64,000 bases of DNA from Oxytricha trifallax (taxonomy: Eukaryota > Ciliophora > Spirotrichea > Sporadotrichida > Oxytrichidae): assembly GCA_000711775.1 (NCBI GenBank), contig ARYC01003947.1, forward strand, positions 1 to 64,000, read 5' to 3'. Shown piece by piece: positions 11,450 to 22,294 of this stretch. A program made the position numbers and the translations under genes. Below the pieces are notes generated by a model, which worked only from the letters and a program-made list of their open reading frames with translations, did not search any database and was not told where the DNA came from. How positions within the stretch are numbered: the stretch's first letter is position 1; the number at the start of each line of letters is the position of its first letter.

Positions 11450-12669
11450 TCTTCTTTGCTTGGTATGCAAACCTCTTGAGTTTCTACTTCAGTCTATCCT
11501 CTTGAAATAATAAACTTTTGACCACTGTATTTATCAACTGCTTTTTGAATATAGTCTCTTGGATCACTTTCAAATTCGTTCACACCAAATGATGTATTAT
11601 GCACTCTAGAAACGTCCTTAAGCAGGAGATTGAGGTCTTGTAATGATATTTCTGGAATTTTTGGGAAGTAAAATCCATTCCCTTCCATCTCATATGAAAT
11701 TGGGAGAAGCCACATCCACATCTTAAGGCCAAGAACTTGCTTCATGTTTGAAGCCAAATCATGTTGTATTCGTTAGGATAAGCATAACCATGATCAAAGG
11801 AACCACAGCAAGGCATTTTAACCTGCCGTGCTGACATTCTTTCTAGCGAAGTTATGTTATAGTAAAGCTGGACAACAATTGACATAGTCAAAAAGTTTAA
11901 GGAAAAAGCTATTGGAAATGCCAGAATATTTGTACCGTAGTAAAATATGTTTACAACAAGAGATAGATCATGAGTGTTTTCATCGGGTCTGAAGAAAGCA
12001 TATTTTATCATTTAGATTGAATAACTAATTCCAATTATCAATTAAATTCTTAGATTAAAACTATATTAATATTACAGCTTGATAGAAGCAAAACAGGATG
12101 AATTCTTTGAAATTATGATAACCGACACAGTTTCCTTGCCAAGATCAATGATGGTCCATCTTCAAAACACATGTGTTGCAGATTGAACAGTGATGAGTCC
12201 TTTCGGGCTTCCAGTTCTGACATTATTGTTTAAAACAATTTGAAAATAAATTTCAAACAATTAATAAATTTGAATAAGTACAAAAATATTATTCTAAATT
12301 TCACTATATCTGCATGCTTGATTTTGATCTTATGGCATCATCTAGGCTATTTTTTTAAATTCATATTATTTTACTTTTGGAATTGGTTTAGGCCTCAAGA
12401 AGGACGCTTTGAGATAACTAGTCACATTCAAAAATACAACCAAATTGAATAAGATTGTTATTATTTTCTTATCTGTCTTATTTTCCATCCACTCATTAAG
12501 TTCCTAGTAACAATTTTTTAATAAATAACTTGCTACTTACATAGTTCATGGTTGATAGAGGCATGAAATTCAGAAATACAACAACAAAGCACATAGTCCA
12601 AACAAATACGTTGAGTTTTTGATTTTTTCCAACAACTCGCTTGAACACCTTATGACAAAGCATGCACAT
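11450..12669 (-). pseudogene. DHHC-type protein S-acyltransferase, catalytic Cys codon replaced by TGA
   Basis: Starting at MCMLCHKVFKRVVGKNQKL (12669), the protein has two hydrophobic spans split by an intron (about 12503-12540, GTAAGT...TAG). A cysteine-rich domain follows near 12130-12215, KPERTHHCSICNTCV then LKMDHH, after which the frame has TGA (12147-12145) where the DHHC Cys is expected, then SWQGNCVGYHNFKEF. Further membrane spans and the family-typical NMKQVLG...WLLP...GNGFYFP block lie at 11590-11770. One upstream zinc Cys is also Trp. Family enzymes palmitoylate membrane-bound proteins at Golgi or plasma membrane. An IES near 12230-12340 with pointer ATG would link the first part in frame. 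As written the enzyme cannot be made; error or decay cannot be separated. Confidence 0.6.
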
Positions 12670-12739
12670 TTTTAAAAGCTTTAGTTTCCTTATTTAAATT
12701 ATAAATTTCAATTTATAATTCATAGACATTAAAAGTTGA

Positions 12740-14527
12740 TAATTAAAAAATGGATCAGTTATATTTTAAGCACTGACTGAAAATTTTAAGTTTAGATTAT
12801 GATTTAGCTTTTTATGGTTCACTTAAAATAGCAAATGCTTAAGAGCTTCTTCTGCACTAATTCTAATCAAAGGATCAGTAACTATTAATTTTCTAATGAT
12901 ATCATTGACTATCATGTTATTGTTGAGATCTTCTTCTGTTTCTTAGTTTATGAACTAAAATTTCCCCTCTTAAATTGATTGATGCATTTTAGCAATAATA
13001 TGTGTGTTGAATGGAGGAGAACCCATGAACATAAATAAAATACACAGCCAATACTCCACATATCTACTTTTTCAGTGTACCTAGAACCCCCCTTCATTTC
13101 TGGAGCTTGCCATTGTTCTAAGCCTTTCATAGTCATTAAAGATTTCCCTCCTCTAAAATTCTTTACTACGTTAAAATCACAAATTTTAACTTTGAAATTG
13201 ATTTTGCCTGTCTATGAATCAGTACGCTATTAAATCAAGATATTGTCTGGTTTTATATCACGGTGAGTTATTCCAGCTATGTTGAGTAAATAATTAATCC
13301 CTTCTAAAATTTGCTTCGAAATATTGAGAAAAATCATGTTCTAAAATAGACAATTACAAACTATAGTAAAACTTGGAAACAGCATTCAAGAAACTTTCTG
13401 TAAAATTTAAGTGGCATTACTTACATATTTTAATTGGGCCATACTTGATAACATAATCTTCGAGTTATAGTCCATCGAAATATTCCATGACAGTATAGAA
13501 GGTATTCCTCATATTTTCAAAGAACATCTCCTTAACTTCAATAATATTTGTATGTTTTACTTCTTTCTATATAGCATATTCATTTTAAGCCGCCATGAGC
13601 TTTTCTTCATCGTCAGTTCTCATTATTTTTACTGCAAATATCTCTCCTGATTTCTTGTTAATACATTTCGATACTGTAGCTGCTAACCCCTAATTAGGAT
13701 AAAATTTGAGATAATTTTACCTCACCGATGAACTCTCCTTCATCATATTATAAATGAAAGGCACTTCTGTAGAGACTTTGCTCATTAAAAAAACTGTTCA
13801 TTTGATTATCCATTTAGTTTCCCAACTTGTATTTATTGTGTCTCTTGAGTATTTTTTATAAATATAATGCATTAAATTAAAATAGTGTTCATGTTATTGA
13901 AACTTTACTTAATTACTAAACCGGTGCCTAATAATAATTTTATGTTGCTAACTACAATCCTTACCTCAGAGTTTATTTCTTAACGAATCTCTTTGCTGCT
14001 TGAAGAGTTAAATGATGCATTTTGGAGCTTAAACTTAATCCACGGCCACCATTTCCGCTAATTCCACATCCATGTCCAAACACCTTTCTTTTTGTTGTTG
14101 AATTGGAATCAAACTACGATTGGATATTATTTGATTTTTGACCACTTAAACATGGTGAAACCATGTTAAACGTTGTGTCCTAGAGGATCTTAAACTGAGA
14201 ATCGTTGCTATCTCTAACTTTTATCAATTAAGTCATTTTATTTCGATTTTTAATGGTTTTTTATAGGAATGGGGAAAGTGTTTCCATTTATTCTAGTTTA
14301 TGTGCGCTCATCTTGTGATTAATCCTCGATTTATCAAGTCCTTTTTTTGGTACAAAGTCAGAGTCCATCTAAGACACTGTAAGCATAGGGGATTAACATT
14401 ATCTTATAAAAACTGTATGAGATTTCTCTAAACCAAACCCCAAAAGCTGTGACTAATCTTAATTAATTGCCAAGAGACGAGGGTCTTTTGGTTTCTTTGT
14501 TGTATCAATAGTAAGCTGTTTATACAT
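12740..14527 (-). CDS. Ser/Thr protein kinase with N-terminal extension and DFN motif
   Basis: An N-terminal region (14527-13965, [19 protein letters not shown]...) rich in Ser, Asn and Lys ends at a GTAAGG donor. The catalytic part follows: glycine-loop region [10 protein letters not shown] split by a 27-30 bp intron (about 13692-13722), Lys in [20 protein letters not shown], an intron at about 13335-13425, the loop [11 protein letters not shown], then KICDFNVVK where DFG has become [11 protein letters not shown] (APE site) and [11 protein letters not shown], ending in [12 protein letters not shown] near 12840. The Mg-binding Asp is kept; the Gly to Asn change is also seen in the TBE kinases. 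A one-step frame slip occurs near 13030. The 3' end is not well placed and may abut the DHHC gene. Confidence 0.65.
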
Positions 14528-14655
14528 TATAATGTAGAATATAATCTTATATATTTTTTTACTAATTCCAAATAGCATAATAGAAATTATATCATTTATG
14601 TATATTTATTTTAAATACATAAAAACACTAAAACAAATATGAATATTAAATCAAA

Positions 14656-15041
14656 ATGAAAATTCAAGAAGTACAGACTCACTCAATCTTTGGAAATTAA
14701 CTAAGGAGATTTATTCAGTAAAATGAGGAAAACTAATAAAAACTCAGTCAGCTGATAAAGTAGAGATTTCTACCAGGGAGGACTGAAGTAAGGTTGAATT
14801 ATGGAGAGCAGGAGGAAGTTTCAATCACCACTATGCCTCTTTCTCACAAACCTCATAAAGTAAATTGTTCATAGACCATTCAATCTAATTTTAATAGATT
14901 ATTCCACAATAAATGAGTGATTAAGTAATGGATTTATTAGAGTCTTACTGCTTGAAATAATATAGCTAGTAGTAGGTTTGTCTGAAAAAGCAAGCTACCC
15001 TTGATGAAAGTAGTGATGATGAGTAAGAATTAAATTCATGA
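14656..15041 (+). CDS. Small hypothetical protein
   Basis: ATG 14656 opens a Gln-rich frame (MKIQEVQTHSIFGNQL...) ending at TGA near 14914, and a second coding-like stretch, LLESYCLKQYSQQQ to ATLDESSDDEQELNS, runs in another frame to TGA 15039-15041. A very short IES or slip at about 14912-14925 would connect them, giving roughly 125 residues with an acidic tail. No domain is recognised. It is divergent from the kinase gene. Confidence 0.4.
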
Positions 15042-15700
15042 TTATAAAACAATTAAAGAAAAGAAAAAAATAGAAAATTTAAGGAATCTATCCAAATTAA
15101 CAATAACATATCTTTACATCCTAATTATATAATTCATTGTTCCCTTGGTTTTCTCTGAGACTTAGTTAAATTTATTAGTACTGTTAAAATTATAATGCTA
15201 GTAATGCTTGAAAGTATTTTGAATTTTTATGATAAAATTAAAAGTTTTTTTACAATTTTTGCTTTAGTTTTATCAAACATTTAAAGTAAGCAAATGCTTA
15301 AGAATTAAAAAAAGACAAATGAGAGGTTTTTGGAGTTTTTGTTAAGTGTTGTAATAATTTAAACTTTATTAATTTTATAAAATATCAATAATTAAACTAA
15401 TTTAATAAAATTTCGAAAATTAAACTAATTTAATAAAATTTAAAGAGGAAATAAATATAATTACTTTACAATCAAATAGTCAAACTAATTTTTTAGATCT
15501 CTTTAATTAATACTCCTATACAATTTAAGCAATTATAATAGTTATGATTACATTTATTCAGGTAAAATTAATAAATCCCTTATATTTTTCTCATAGTTAT
15601 TTAAAGTATAACTATATTTATTTAAAATTGACTCTTAATTAATTGATTTAGATCCAGAAAATTCTTAAACTTTTTCTAACAATAGATGAAGAATTAAAAA
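15042..15700. other. AT-rich spacer with a short tandem duplication
   Basis: No gene seen. A roughly 28-bp unit containing AATTAAACTAATTTAATAAA occurs twice head-to-tail at about 15388-15441. Confidence 0.5.
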
Positions 15701-15725
15701 GGTAAATATATCTTACATATTCTTG

Positions 15726-16661
15726 TCATGAGCCATCATAGACTTTAAAATTTTTGCCTCCTGCATGCTTAAGAGCTGCATATAGGTATGTTGCAGTCAT
15801 GCCTCCATTGCATGAAGTAACGATTTTATTTGTGGCTAAATCTATATTTTTGTGAGCTAATATTTCCTATATTTCCTTAATTTCCTCTGGTTTGCGAACA
15901 ATCCCATCTTCATTTTGTAGGATCTTGTAGAACAAATTCTCACCGTCTTATAAATGACCACTAGCGAAGACACTTTCTGGTCCAGCATCAAGTAAATGAG
16001 TATCCTTGGCTCCACCCTCAGCATGAACTTTCTCTAAATCGATGATTTGCTCAAAGGTAGCCAAGTTTGAAGGATTAAAAACGAAATTGTAATCAGCAGG
16101 TGTTCCAATATTATCTGTTGATTCTGTGGGTCTACCTTCTTTAAGCCATTTGTTCAATCCACCATTCATAAAAAATAATTAAAAAATAATTTAAATCAAA
16201 ATATTGATATTCAATGCATATACTCCAAGAATTCCAAAAGATCTGAATAACCAGAAAACTCTAGTAGCACTATAACCAGCCTTAGAATCATATACTACAA
16301 CTCTTGAAGAAAGCTTGACACCAAGTCTCTTCATGTTATCTTTGAATAATTTTAGTGGTGGGGCCATATTAGGATAGGGAGAATTCATATCTCTCAAATA
16401 TCTCAAATCTATATACTGAGCTCTATAAAAATGTAAGATTAAGCTTCCATATAAAATTTCTCTCTGTCGAGCTAATAATTAGAATATAGAAAAGACTTAC
16501 CTAGGAATATGAAGATTGTGAAATGTGAGAACTGGATCTTTTTCATCTGGAAGCCCAATATTTTGAGAGCAATCGAGTACTTTCAAGTGTTTGTCTGTTT
16601 CTAATAATTTTGCGAGATCTTCAGTGTCAATAAAGACTGGGGATTCTTTTGATGATTCCAT
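15726..16661 (-). CDS. Two-domain rhodanese: thiosulfate/3-mercaptopyruvate sulfurtransferase
   Basis: Start MESSKESPVFIDTEDLAKLL at 16661. A 78-bp intron (16423-16500) splits HIPR/AQYIDLRY. The first rhodanese domain continues through VVVYDSKAGYSATRVFWLFR. A 45-bp IES (16169-16213) separates GVYALN from GGLNKWLKEGRPTE. The second domain ends with the active-site loop SCNGGMTATYLYAALKHAGG, the catalytic Cys being the C of CNGG, and KVYDGS. The next codon is TGA (15728-15726) followed in frame by QEY; the family has a Trp there (DGSWxEW), so this is TGG to TGA or an error near the true end. The enzyme moves sulfur from mercaptopyruvate or thiosulfate to thiols or cyanide, usually in mitochondria or cytosol. 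Length about 275 residues, normal for the family. Confidence 0.85.
16169..16213. other. Predicted IES, 45 bp, pointer ATTCA (TGAAT on coding strand)
   Basis: ATTCA occurs at 16164-16168 and 16209-16213. Removal of one copy and the AT-only segment joins GVYALN to GGLNKW, matching the conserved rhodanese interdomain sequence exactly. Confidence 0.75.
16423..16500 (-). other. Spliceosomal intron in sulfurtransferase gene
   Basis: On the minus strand the segment starts GTAAGTC and ends TTTTTATAG. Its removal joins HIPR to AQYIDLRY in frame. Confidence 0.75.
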
Positions 16662-16778
16662 AATATAAGATTTTAGATCAAGATTTAATAATTAATTTTT
16701 CAATGTTTTAAATCATTGATCAATTTTCATTTTTAAGATTAGTTGTAATAATTAATTAAAATCTTATAAATATCGAAT

Positions 16779-17601
16779 TCACTTTATCCTTTATCTCCTA
16801 TTTGACTATTTCTTTGAATCATCTTCACTCACATAATCTTCATTGTTATCTGATTCTGGCTCACTTTCTTTACCATCGTCTTTATTTTTCTTTTTCTAGA
16901 TTAATTCATCAATTTTTGTAGCTTAATTAGCCAGTCTTTGTTGTTTTCTTTTTAGTATTCTGTCTTTCACATTAATTCCACCAAAAGCAAAACTTTTTCT
17001 TGAAGTATCTTGCATATATTCCTTATCTTACCTTATAGCTTCTTCAACTTAAAAATTTTCAATCACTTTCTGAGAGTCAATCACAATTTTAAAATTAATT
17101 TAATTAGGATACTAATTTCTCTGCTTTGTACCTTCATGTTCATCATTGATATCCCAAAACCTTAATCTGCTTCTTTTTTTTGTTGAATTATCCTAAACCT
17201 TTTACCCCTTACTGCTTTGTCTTTTGATCTTCCTACTGGCGCTATGCAGCTTATTTCATTCTAAACTGCCTAATATCAAAGCCCTTATTAGAAGGGTCAA
17301 ATTGCTTTTTCTGGACAGTTTTCTCTTGATTTGAGTTCTTCTCAAAATAATCCTATACCAATACATCTTTGTCAGAAGATTCTTAAGGGATGAGTGATTT
17401 AAATTTGGTTTTCTATTCTGGATCATTTTTAAACATATCATCTAGATTTAGGTCCTAAGCTGACTGTAATAGATTAGCCCAGAGTGAGTCAGGCTTTAAC
17501 AACTAATTTGCTAAAGAAATATCTGATTCATTTTTCTTTTATTAATACATGAGTGTACTAGCCTAAGCTTGCTTTTCAAGTTAAGAAAAGTCTTTCTTCA
17601 T
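16779..17601 (-). CDS. Charged hypothetical protein
   Basis: ATG 17601 (MKKDFSQLEKQAQASTLMYQ) to TGA 16779-16781, about 270 residues. The first two thirds are rich in Lys, Gln and Asp with segments DLNLDDMFKNDPEQK and DIRQFRMKQAAQRQQ. One frame step at an eight-A run near 17175-17182 is needed to reach RFWDINDEHEG and the C-terminal block SFAFGGINVKDRILKRKQQ, followed by an acidic tail (SEPESDNNEDYVSEDDS). No membrane segment. The slip in a homopolymer suggests a sequencing or assembly indel. Function not recognised; coiled-coil or nucleic-acid-associated roles are possible from composition only. Confidence 0.5.
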
Positions 17602-17742
17602 AGTTAGTAAATCTCCATACAAGCTAAATTAAGTTAATCATGAATTTAATGAAAAATTGAATTCATCATCAATTTTTTTTAAAATAAGGAGGTAAGAATA
17701 AATAATTTAAGCGAAGAGTCTAAAACTACAAATTTAGTTCTT

Positions 17743-20700
17743 TCAAGTTATTTATAATCTAACTTTCTTAAAACAGCCTTCAACTTTATTATAAGTCAAG
17801 AGAGCTGCTCTTTAATCATTTTACAAAGATGTTAAGTTATCATGATACACAATCAAAATTTCATTTTCATTCTATGAATTTAATCCAACCTCTTCTGGTA
17901 GTGGAGTCGTGAGCCCATCTAAATATATGATATTAAACAATGAAAGCTGAATTTAATAAAAGATGGAAGGTGCTAACTTATAAATTTAAATTCATGGATT
18001 CTTTTATACTTACAATTAAACTAATCTTATGATAATGCTATATTTTATTTAACAAAAAATTAAGTATCTAAATAATTAATCTGACATGCGTTTTGTCTTC
18101 ATCAATTGATGCTTAAGGAAGAAGGGTTTCAATCAATTTATAGATGTATTCATTTGGCTTATAATTATGAACATCAGTGTCTACAAAGTCGAAGCAAACG
18201 TCGCAAGTTCTTTAATGCCTAAGTTCAAGTGGGTTTCCATTTTTCTTATGCATTCTTCTGAACATCAAGAGTGTTTTGTGAGATTTTCTTATAAATTGGT
18301 AATCATCTCTTACGTAAGCAGGAGATACTTCGATGCTCTAAGTAGCCTCAATGTCTATATTCGAGGTCATTCACTCATTAAGATTTATATTTTCCTTGAT
18401 AGTTAGTTAGGAATCGCTTTTTAACTAATTAGTATAATATTAAAAATATCCAATATCCTGAAAATTAACTGATTAGTAAGCTTAAGAGTCATTTGATTTT
18501 ATAAAATTTTTACAATTATATTTTATTGAAAGTATACGATAGGTAAAGCCAGAAGGAAGACATATCACCATCTTTACTTACCTTATTTTTTATTTTGATC
18601 AAGCATGACCCAGCAGACATTCTCAACATAGAACAGGCTTTGAGTCTCAAAGAATTTAATTACAGGATAAATAATGTCCTTTTCGACCCACACAAAGACC
18701 AGACCGTCTATCATTAGCTCCTTAGAGAAGTTGAGCTTCTAGAATTCTTCCATAGTCACTCCCTTAACTTTTCCGTTCTTGTCTTTCTGGGTTTACCAGC
18801 AAGGGTTTATAAGAATGGCTTCTACATTTTTTGCATATTTGTCAAAATTTAGGATATTTTAATGCTTTAGATAAAAGATATTTATAAAATTTAAATAGTA
18901 ATAAGACCTAAAAATTAGTTTTAACGATTGGTTCTTTAGATTAAAGAATTTAAGAAAGACTTTATGCACGTATGTCATTAGCTTAACTCTTGCACTTAGA
19001 ATTGGTTCGATGGATACCATTCAGTTAATCTGCTTTATTTGTGGCTTCTAAATTCAGGATTTATAATAATTATTTAAGGTTGATCTAATTTCAAAGATTT
19101 TTTAATTTTCTTATACTTTCGACTCTTAATGGAATTATTTTCAATAACAACTAACGGCTATGGGGAAGCATCCTCCCCCCCTAATGTATACTTTCTATTT
19201 TGTAGTCTGATAGAGTTTTTAACGCTGAGTAATAGTAGCTGATAAACATGGTCTACGCGAGCAATAGTTTTTGAGCTAAGGCCTCTTATAAGTCAAAAAA
19301 TGATATTTAAAATCATAATAAAATTGACAAAAATTTTCAATTTTTCTTCAAATTTTTTATTTTTATAAAATTATCAATTTAAGTGAAAAATAAGTAATTT
19401 AACAAAATATATAAATTTTATTTGATTATTGACAATAAATTAAAACTAATTATTTTTGAATTTTTTAATAAGAGAGAATAATTTTATTTTTTAATTTTGT
19501 TAATAATAACTAAATAAGATTTATAGATTTTGTTAAATTACTTATTTTTCACTTAAATTGATAATTTTATAAAAATAAAAAATTTGAAGAAAAATTGAAA
19601 ATTTTTGTCAATTTTATTATGATTTTAAATATCATTTTTTGACTTATAAGAGGCCTTAGCTCAAAAACTATTGCTCGCGTAGACCATGTTTATCAGCTAC
19701 TATTACTCAGCGTTAAAAACTCTATCAGACTACAAAATAGAAAGTATACATTAGGGGGGGAGGATGCTTCCCCATAGCCCAACTAACACCTTTTGAATAA
19801 TTATTAAACAAACCGCCTTTATTTTTCGAGAGGAAAGATGACAAAGAGGTTTGTGTTGTTGATGAAGCATTCGATGATGATTTCTTTATGCTTCCAATCT
19901 GATTAGGTTAACCGATTAATTTTTCCTTCCATGGTATGATCAAGTAAAAGATACTCACACCATCGAGTACCTTTCTCTCTCCTGTTTTTTATCCCTTGGT
20001 TTAAGCGCCAATATTTTCGTAGTAATTAAACCTACCACCCTAATAAATTATAGATTCATGATGATTTATTATGAAAATAAAAAAAAATTATAATTAGATT
20101 TATATTATTATATTAGAAAGTTAAAGGTGAATAGGGTGACCTTTGTGGAGCCTGAGTTTACTACTTTCTAATAGAGCGTTCTGCTAACACAGTCGACTTG
20201 GTTCAACCGGCAAGCCTTACAACGCCACTTTGGCGGGCTTATGCATATGACGGTTTCCTTGCATAGATAAGCTTCCTGGCGTGAGTTTGGCTTCCTAGGT
20301 AGTAGGGAGCAAAATGAAGGTGGTGCTCAGCCTTCAAAAATGAGAAGATGAGAACCAAAGAAGCCAACAATAAGATCTTTCTTCTCCTCGGGTAAGAGGC
20401 GCTAAGCTATCACAGCAAAAAGACAGGGATTAAGTTCCCAGCAGCAAGTGACACGAGTAGATTTTTCACCATGAACCTTTAGTCAAGCCTACTCTCTCAA
20501 GCTCTATACTCACATCCATAACGTTGGCTCTGTGATGTTACATCCTGATTAGGGAGGTAGGTGACACTGGGAGGAAGATCGGTTTTTTTAAGGAGTTTTT
20601 TGTCTTCAAGAATCTAATCCAGGAATCACGCTTGCCACGTCAACTCATTCTGAAATACGTCACGACTTAAATTGATGGTTTGATTTAGTTAATAGTGAAT

Positions 20701-21667
20701 AGATAAAAATTAATTTGAGATTACTCATTACACACACATAATTAGATTTGTAATTAAAACAAATATGAGTAACAACTTTGAAAATATATATCTTAAAAAA
20801 AGTTACATCTTCTTTAAAATCACCTTCGTATCTTCCGCCATCTGTCTATTTGAATATTTTTTTAGCTTGTCTTTGAGAGTTTTTGTGAAGTTTGTGTCTT
20901 GCACCACCTCCACTCTTCTTAGGTATCACCTTGTAAGAATAAAAAATTAGATGTGTTTTTAGTAACTTACATTTTTATTGAATGAACTACAGCTCTCTCA
21001 GTGTCTCCATTTACATTTTTGTAAAAAATTAATTATATATTATCAATTTTTCAAATTAATCAAAATTTATCATAATTGCTCAGCAGCTTTATGATCAACA
21101 GTACATAAAAATAAATAAGTGAAACCCTTCTTAACCTTTAGCTTACACTTGAGATCCCTCTCTTTTGCTTTCCCCTTGTTTCTAAACACATTGATGATTA
21201 AGATTAAGTTGATATATTATGAAATATTTTTTACTTTGGCACAAAGTCGTCATCATCTGAGATCACATCTGGGTGAAACATCTTCTTGTAGTCTTGTGGA
21301 GCTTTGTTACGGGCAACCCTGCCATTAGTTTAGATTAAATTAACATAATAATTTTTAATCGCAGCTATAATAAATAAATAACTATATTAATTGGCTTCAT
21401 AATGAGAGGATCAAAGTAGATCTATCAAATGCATTTAAAATTAGTTTATAATTAAATGGATGTCTTTCCCTCCTATTTTAATTGATTAAAGTGAATCTTT
21501 ATGAAATTTACCTGGCTTTCAGTTTTTAGACTTGCACTTGACTCTTCAGAATTCTCAAATTTGTCTTCCTCCTCAACTACGAGGTCATCCAACTTGTGAT
21601 TCTTGCTTGCCTTCTTGTCCCTCAAGTAAAACCTTGATTTCGTCTGAATCTTTTGTTATAATTCCAT
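17743..21667 (-). CDS. MT-A70 (MTA-like) adenine methyltransferase family protein, in many segments
   Basis: Starting at ATG 21667 (MELQQKIQTKSRFYLRDKK), coding pieces occur at about 21530-21667, 21225-21325, 21060-21170, 20760-20960, 19960-20050, 19800-19925, 18590-18860, 18080-18420 and 17748-17945. The core at 18590-18860 has LINPCWQTQKDKNGK, LMIDGLVFVWVEKD and VENVCWVMLD. The C-terminal part has RRMHKKNGNPLELRHQRT, CDVCFDFVDTD and KPNEYIYKLIETLLPQ. This is the MT-A70 fold; the catalytic DPPW is NPCW here, which suggests a non-catalytic partner such as ciliate MTA9 of the MTA1 DNA N6-adenine methyltransferase complex. That assignment is inference. The N-terminal half is basic and Lys-rich. 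A SINE and a 624-bp foldback element lie between segments. Confidence 0.6.
19156..19779. mobile_element. Foldback element, 624 bp, 8-bp target duplication
   Basis: Almost the whole element is a palindrome: arms of about 300 bp beginning GGCTATGGGGAAGCATCC meet near 19470. CAACTAAC flanks both sides (19148-19155 and 19780-19787). Eight-base target duplications are typical of hAT-superfamily MITEs, but the family is not established. No coding capacity. It sits inside the MTA-like gene region. Confidence 0.85.
20125..20730 (+). mobile_element. tRNA-derived SINE, longest copy (copy 1)
   Basis: The 5' part resembles a tRNA: TAGAGCGTTCTGCTAACAC as an A-box/anticodon-arm region and ACTTGGTTCAACCGGC as B box. 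A GC-richer body follows, then a 3' tail ending near AATTTGAGATTACTCATTA. Four other copies in this window share the 3' part. It lies between two segments of the MTA-like gene and is inferred to be removed with an IES. Confidence 0.65.
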
Positions 21668-22294
21668 TAATGATTATGATTAGTTTAGATGATTAGCAAA
21701 AGTAACAGAAATGAGTGCTAGTATTAATATTTAATTTTAATTTAATTATTAACAATTACTTTCGCAATTTATTCAACTATTTCTCTGATTCTGAATTAAA
21801 TGGGCATTCAATACTGTATAAGTTTTTATCAAGACAATAAATATATCTTATAATTTGGAATTCAATTATTTTATAGTATTATTATTATCATATTAAACTC
21901 CTTTCATTAATTTATCATTATTCTTTATGAGTTCTATCATGTCTGTCACTTTATATTAGTTATAGAATTAGGATAAGAAAAATAAAATATTAGCAAATTT
22001 TTTGTTACAAAAAAATTGCAACTTTAATTTTTCATTTTAACATTAAAATAGGGTTTACCAAAATTCTTGATTAACAAAATATCAAAAAATGTAAGTTTTC
22101 TAAATTTCCACAAATTCAACACCCTTTGCCCATTTGCCAACATGTGAATGTAACTTTATTTGCATTAAATTATAAATTAAGAAGCAAAATATAGAGCGCA
22201 AGATAAATTAAAAGTAACAGAGAAAATCTATTAAGTAAAGCTGCGTTAATTTTATCACTAGAAAGTACTAGAAGGATTGAGAAAGGGCATAAAA
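21668..22294. other. AT-rich divergent intergenic region
   Basis: Lies between the starts of the MTA-like gene (minus) and the flippase gene (plus). No gene seen; promoters presumably lie here but no motif is recognised. Confidence 0.5.

Noticed and set aside
20150..20215. A functional tRNA gene
   Set aside because: A- and B-box-like sequences are present, but no acceptor stem pairing is seen and the segment continues into the SINE body.
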